Of a DNA stretch of 35,894 nucleotides, positions 33,369-35,894 are shown piece by piece. The first letter of the stretch is position 1; the number at the start of each line of letters is the position of its first letter. This DNA is from Ferrovibrio sp. (lineage in GTDB: Bacteria; Pseudomonadota; Alphaproteobacteria; Ferrovibrionales; Ferrovibrionaceae), in the NCBI RefSeq assembly GCF_029255545.1, contig NZ_JANLJJ010000033.1, forward strand, positions 22,161 to 58,054, read 5' to 3'. The translations under genes were made by a program, and so were the position numbers. Under the pieces are notes generated by a model. It saw only the letters and a program-made list of their open reading frames with translations. It searched no databases and was not told where the DNA came from.

Positions 33369-34379
33369 ATGTCAGCCAGTCGCGCCGCCAAAACCGCCGA
33401 ACAGCCCGGCCACGGGTCACCGGTGCCGTTTCCTCACCGCCATCTCCTTGGAATTGAAGGACTTTCAGCCCAGGATATCGAAATCCTGCTGAACCGGTCC
33501 GACTATTACGTCGACCTGAACCGGGCGGTGGAGAAGAAACAGACCAGCCTGCGCGGCCGCACCATCATTAACCTGTTCTTCGAGAACTCGACCCGGACCC
33601 GAACCTCGTTTGAGCTGGCCGGCAAGCGACTCGGGGCTGACGTCATCAACATGTCGGTCGCCACCTCTTCGGTGAAAAAGGGCGAGACCCTGATCGACAC
33701 CGCCATCACCCTGAACGCCATGCACCCCGATCTGCTGGTGGTGCGGCACCAGGATTCTGGCGCGGTCGCCCTGCTGGCCCAGAAGGTCGGTTGCGGCGTG
33801 ATCAACGGCGGCGACGGCAGCCATGAGCACCCGACCCAGGCCCTGCTGGATGCGCTGACCATCCGCCGCCGCAAGGGCAGGCTCGAAGGGCTTTCGGTGG
33901 CGATCTGCGGCGACATCCTGCACAGCCGGGTGGCGCGCTCGAATATCCATCTGCTCAACACCATGGGGGCCCGGGTGCGCCTGATCGCGCCGCCTACCCT
34001 GCTGCCGGCTTATGCTGACCGGTTGGGCGTCGAGGTGTTCCATGATATGCGCAAGGGCCTGACCGACGTCGACATCGTCATGATGCTGCGCCTGCAGATG
34101 GAGCGTTTCCACGGCTCCTTCGTGCCGTCCACGCGCGAGTATTTCCACTTTTACGGTCTCGATTACGAAAAGCTCGGCTTCGCCAAATCCGATGCCCTGA
34201 TCATGCACCCGGGACCGATGAACCGCGGCATCGAGATCGATACCGAGGTGGCTGACGACATTCATCGCAGCGTGATCCACGAGCAGGTCGAGATGGGCGT
34301 CGCCGTCCGCATGGCCTGCCTGGAGCTGCTGGCCCAGCACCTGCCGAACTGGCGCGGCACCACGCCGGCCGGGACCTGA
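33369..34379 (+). CDS. pyrB: Aspartate carbamoyltransferase catalytic chain
   Basis: The 336-residue enzyme joins carbamoyl phosphate to aspartate in pyrimidine synthesis. The carbamoyl-phosphate motif [18 protein letters not shown], the [14 protein letters not shown] segment and [14 protein letters not shown] mark the family. No start has a clear ribosome site: ATG 33369 is chosen, while GTG 33423, just before [12 protein letters not shown], would match the usual family N-terminus, and ATG 33315 is an upstream option. It is followed after 10 bases by a dihydroorotase-like gene whose product has lost active-site residues. In Pseudomonas the equivalent pair forms a mixed PyrB-PyrC' dodecamer, so this PyrB probably needs its neighbour. 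Confidence 0.96.
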   Translation: MSASRAAKTAEQPGHGSPVPFPHRHLLGIEGLSAQDIEILLNRSDYYVDLNRAVEKKQTSLRGRTIINLFFENSTRTRTSFELAGKRLGADVINMSVATSSVKKGETLIDTAITLNAMHPDLLVVRHQDSGAVALLAQKVGCGVINGGDGSHEHPTQALLDALTIRRRKGRLEGLSVAICGDILHSRVARSNIHLLNTMGARVRLIAPPTLLPAYADRLGVEVFHDMRKGLTDVDIVMMLRLQMERFHGSFVPSTREYFHFYGLDYEKLGFAKSDALIMHPGPMNRGIEIDTEVADDIHRSVIHEQVEMGVAVRMACLELLAQHLPNWRGTTPAGT

Positions 34380-34389
34380 AGATATCGCC

Positions 34390-35697
34390 ATGCCGCCACG
34401 TCGCCGCACGCTCTACACCAACGCGCGCCTGCTCGACCCCTCCTCGGGTCTCGACGTCAAGGGCGCCCTGCTGACCGAAAGCGATCGCATCATCGATCTT
34501 GGCCCCAAGCTCGCCAGCGGCGGCTTTGCCGGCGATACCGAGGTGATCGACTGCCAGGGCCATTGCCTCGCGCCCGGCCTAATCGACATGCATGTCTGGC
34601 TGCGGGAACCCGGCGCCGAGCACCAGGAAACCATCGCTACCGGCGCCCGCGCGGCGGCGGCGGGCGGCGTCACCACCATGGTGGCAATGCCCAATACCGA
34701 TCCGGTGATCGATGAGGTCGCGCTGGTGGAATTCATCGCCCGTCGCGCCGCCGATACCGCCGTGGTGCGAATCCTGCCGGCCGCCGCGATCACCAAGGGC
34801 ACCAAGGGCGAGGAGATGACCGAACTGGGCCTGCTGGCCCAGGCCGGCGCGGTCGCCTTCACCGATGGCGAAAAACCGGTTGCCTCCTCGCGCCTGATGC
34901 GGCGCGCATTGTCCTATGCCACCACCTTCGACCTGTTGCTGATGCAGCATTGCGAAGACCCGTCGCTGGCCAAGGGCGGCGCGATGAACGAGGGCGAGAT
35001 CGCCGCTCGCCTCGGCCTTGCCGGAATCCCGGCCGTGGCCGAGATCATCATGCTGGAGCGCGACCTGCGCCTGCTGGAAGTCACCGGCAGCCGGCTGCAT
35101 GCCACGCATCTCTCCACGGCGGAATCGCTCGATGCCGTACGGCGCGCCAAGCAGCGCGGCCTGCGCATCACCGCCGGCGCGGCGCCGCATAATTTTGCCC
35201 TGAACGAACTCGATGTCGGCGACTATCGTACCTTCGCCAAGGTCAAGCCACCCTTGCGTGTCGAAAGTGACCGCAAGGCCGTGGTTGATGCCATCGCCGA
35301 CGGCACCATCGACGTGATCTCCTCAGCCCACGCACCGCAGGACCCGGAAAGCAAACGGCTGCCTTTTGGTCAGGCCGAATTCGGCATCATTGGCCTTGAA
35401 ACTTTGCTGGCCCTGACGCTGGAGCTGTATCACAACGGCTCGGTCCCGCTGCTCAAGCTGCTCGCCTGCCTGACCTGCAATCCGGCCCGGCTGCTCAAGC
35501 TGCAAAGCGGTCGCCTGGCGCCGGGTGCGCCGGCCGACCTGCTGGTCTTCGATCCCGATACGCCCTGGCGCATCGACGAGAAAAAATTTCGTTCCAAGGC
35601 CAAGAACTCGCCCTATGATGGCCGCCGCGTGCAAGGTCATGCCCTGCGCACCGTGGTAGGCGGCCAGACCGTGTTCCAGCGCAAGCGCGAAAGCTGA
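34390..35697 (+). CDS. Dihydroorotase-like PyrC', probably catalytically inactive
   Basis: The 435-residue type I dihydroorotase/amidohydrolase fold is full length, but key residues are changed. The zinc motif DxHxHLREPG reads DMHVWLREPG, so the second His is Trp70. The catalytic-Asp motif TDHAPH reads SSAHAPQ, so Asp is Ala313 and the last His is Gln. TPHH reads APHN. Some ligands remain (HCED, LHATHLST). This matches the non-catalytic PyrC' of Pseudomonas, which is needed to assemble PyrB, so a structural role is likely and a separate active dihydroorotase is expected elsewhere. It is four bases upstream of plsY. Confidence 0.9.
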   Translation: MPPRRRTLYTNARLLDPSSGLDVKGALLTESDRIIDLGPKLASGGFAGDTEVIDCQGHCLAPGLIDMHVWLREPGAEHQETIATGARAAAAGGVTTMVAMPNTDPVIDEVALVEFIARRAADTAVVRILPAAAITKGTKGEEMTELGLLAQAGAVAFTDGEKPVASSRLMRRALSYATTFDLLLMQHCEDPSLAKGGAMNEGEIAARLGLAGIPAVAEIIMLERDLRLLEVTGSRLHATHLSTAESLDAVRRAKQRGLRITAGAAPHNFALNELDVGDYRTFAKVKPPLRVESDRKAVVDAIADGTIDVISSAHAPQDPESKRLPFGQAEFGIIGLETLLALTLELYHNGSVPLLKLLACLTCNPARLLKLQSGRLAPGAPADLLVFDPDTPWRIDEKKFRSKAKNSPYDGRRVQGHALRTVVGGQTVFQRKRES

Positions 35698-35700
35698 CAC

Positions 35701-35894
35701 ATGACCGACCCTAATCTCTGGGCGCATGAACCGTCGTATTACCTGGCGGCTGCCGTGCTGGGTTATATGCTGGGCGCCATCCCCTTTGGACTGGTGCTGA
35801 CGCGCCTGAGCGGCTTGGGCGATATTCGCAGCATCGGTTCAGGCAATATCGGCGCCACCAATGTGCTGCGCACCGGCCGCAAGGATCTCGCCGC
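35701..35894 (+). CDS. plsY: Glycerol-3-phosphate acyltransferase PlsY (5' part)
   Basis: The gene begins at ATG 35701 and leaves the window after 64 codons. The first membrane helix [20 protein letters not shown] and the signature [18 protein letters not shown] identify PlsY, the inner-membrane enzyme that moves an acyl group from acyl-phosphate to glycerol-3-phosphate at the start of phospholipid synthesis. The pyrB-pyrC-plsY order is common in alphaproteobacteria. It starts four bases after the pyrC-like stop, so it is probably co-transcribed. Confidence 0.95.
   Translation, partial: MTDPNLWAHEPSYYLAAAVLGYMLGAIPFGLVLTRLSGLGDIRSIGSGNIGATNVLRTGRKDLA

Noticed and set aside
33465-34409. Long open frame of 314 codons on the minus strand
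   Set aside because: It is exactly antisense to pyrB, rich in His/Gln/Asp typical of a complementary-strand reading of GC-rich codons, and shows no domain.
1-35894. CRISPR arrays, tRNA or rRNA genes, transposases, integrases, att repeats
   Set aside because: Reading the gaps showed no regularly spaced repeats, no cloverleaf-like stretches and no mobile-element proteins; gaps are too short to hide most of these.

Overview
The window is chromosomal DNA from a GC-rich alphaproteobacterium, probably in or near the Rhodospirillales. The evidence is the ELM1-family gene, the zinc-knuckle-free MetRS, the pyrB-pyrC-plsY order and the ExbB/ExbD/TonB type; the genus cannot be fixed from the sequence alone. 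About 36 protein genes fill nearly all of it. I saw no rRNA, tRNA, CRISPR array, insertion sequence or phage gene. Genes are densely packed, with many ATGA stop-start overlaps.

Layout. (1) 1-7242, minus strand: a GH1 beta-glucosidase and a glucokinase (glucoside to glucose-6-phosphate) lead into an SbmA/YddA-like ABC half-transporter with a ruined ATP site. These are followed by an alpha/beta hydrolase overlapping a phosphoribosyltransferase, MazG, and two CsbD-like stress proteins, one exported and one cytoplasmic (cut by the window edge). (2) 7290-8396, plus strand: an unrecognised beta-propeller-like protein, divergent from the glucosidase. (3) 8457-11621: a LysR regulator divergent from malate synthase G. 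(4) 11668-19638: a LysR regulator divergent from an eight-gene, translationally coupled operon. It encodes a PotDABC-type ABC importer, a three-part flavin/[2Fe-2S] amine or opine oxidase (DAO + HcnA-like + HcnB-like) and a RidA imine deaminase, so uptake, oxidation and imine hydrolysis sit in one transcript. (5) 19766-26620, minus strand: exbB-exbD-tonB, then imelysin, di-heme DUF1111 protein, a second imelysin and a DUF1513 protein. This looks like an envelope metal (probably iron) module with a candidate Fur-like site upstream. (6) 26767-30869, minus strand: metG, tatD, an MBL-fold hydrolase and an ELM1-family gene. (7) 30923-33294, minus strand: an unknown 182-residue protein and a TPR-glycosyltransferase. 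(8) 33369-35894, plus strand: pyrB, a dihydroorotase-like pyrC lacking metal and catalytic residues, and the start of plsY.

The observations most worth following are the ABC transporter with Walker A and catalytic-Glu loss, the amine/opine operon of unknown substrate, the TonB-imelysin-di-heme module without a receptor, and the PyrC' pseudoenzyme with a possibly leaderless pyrB mRNA.
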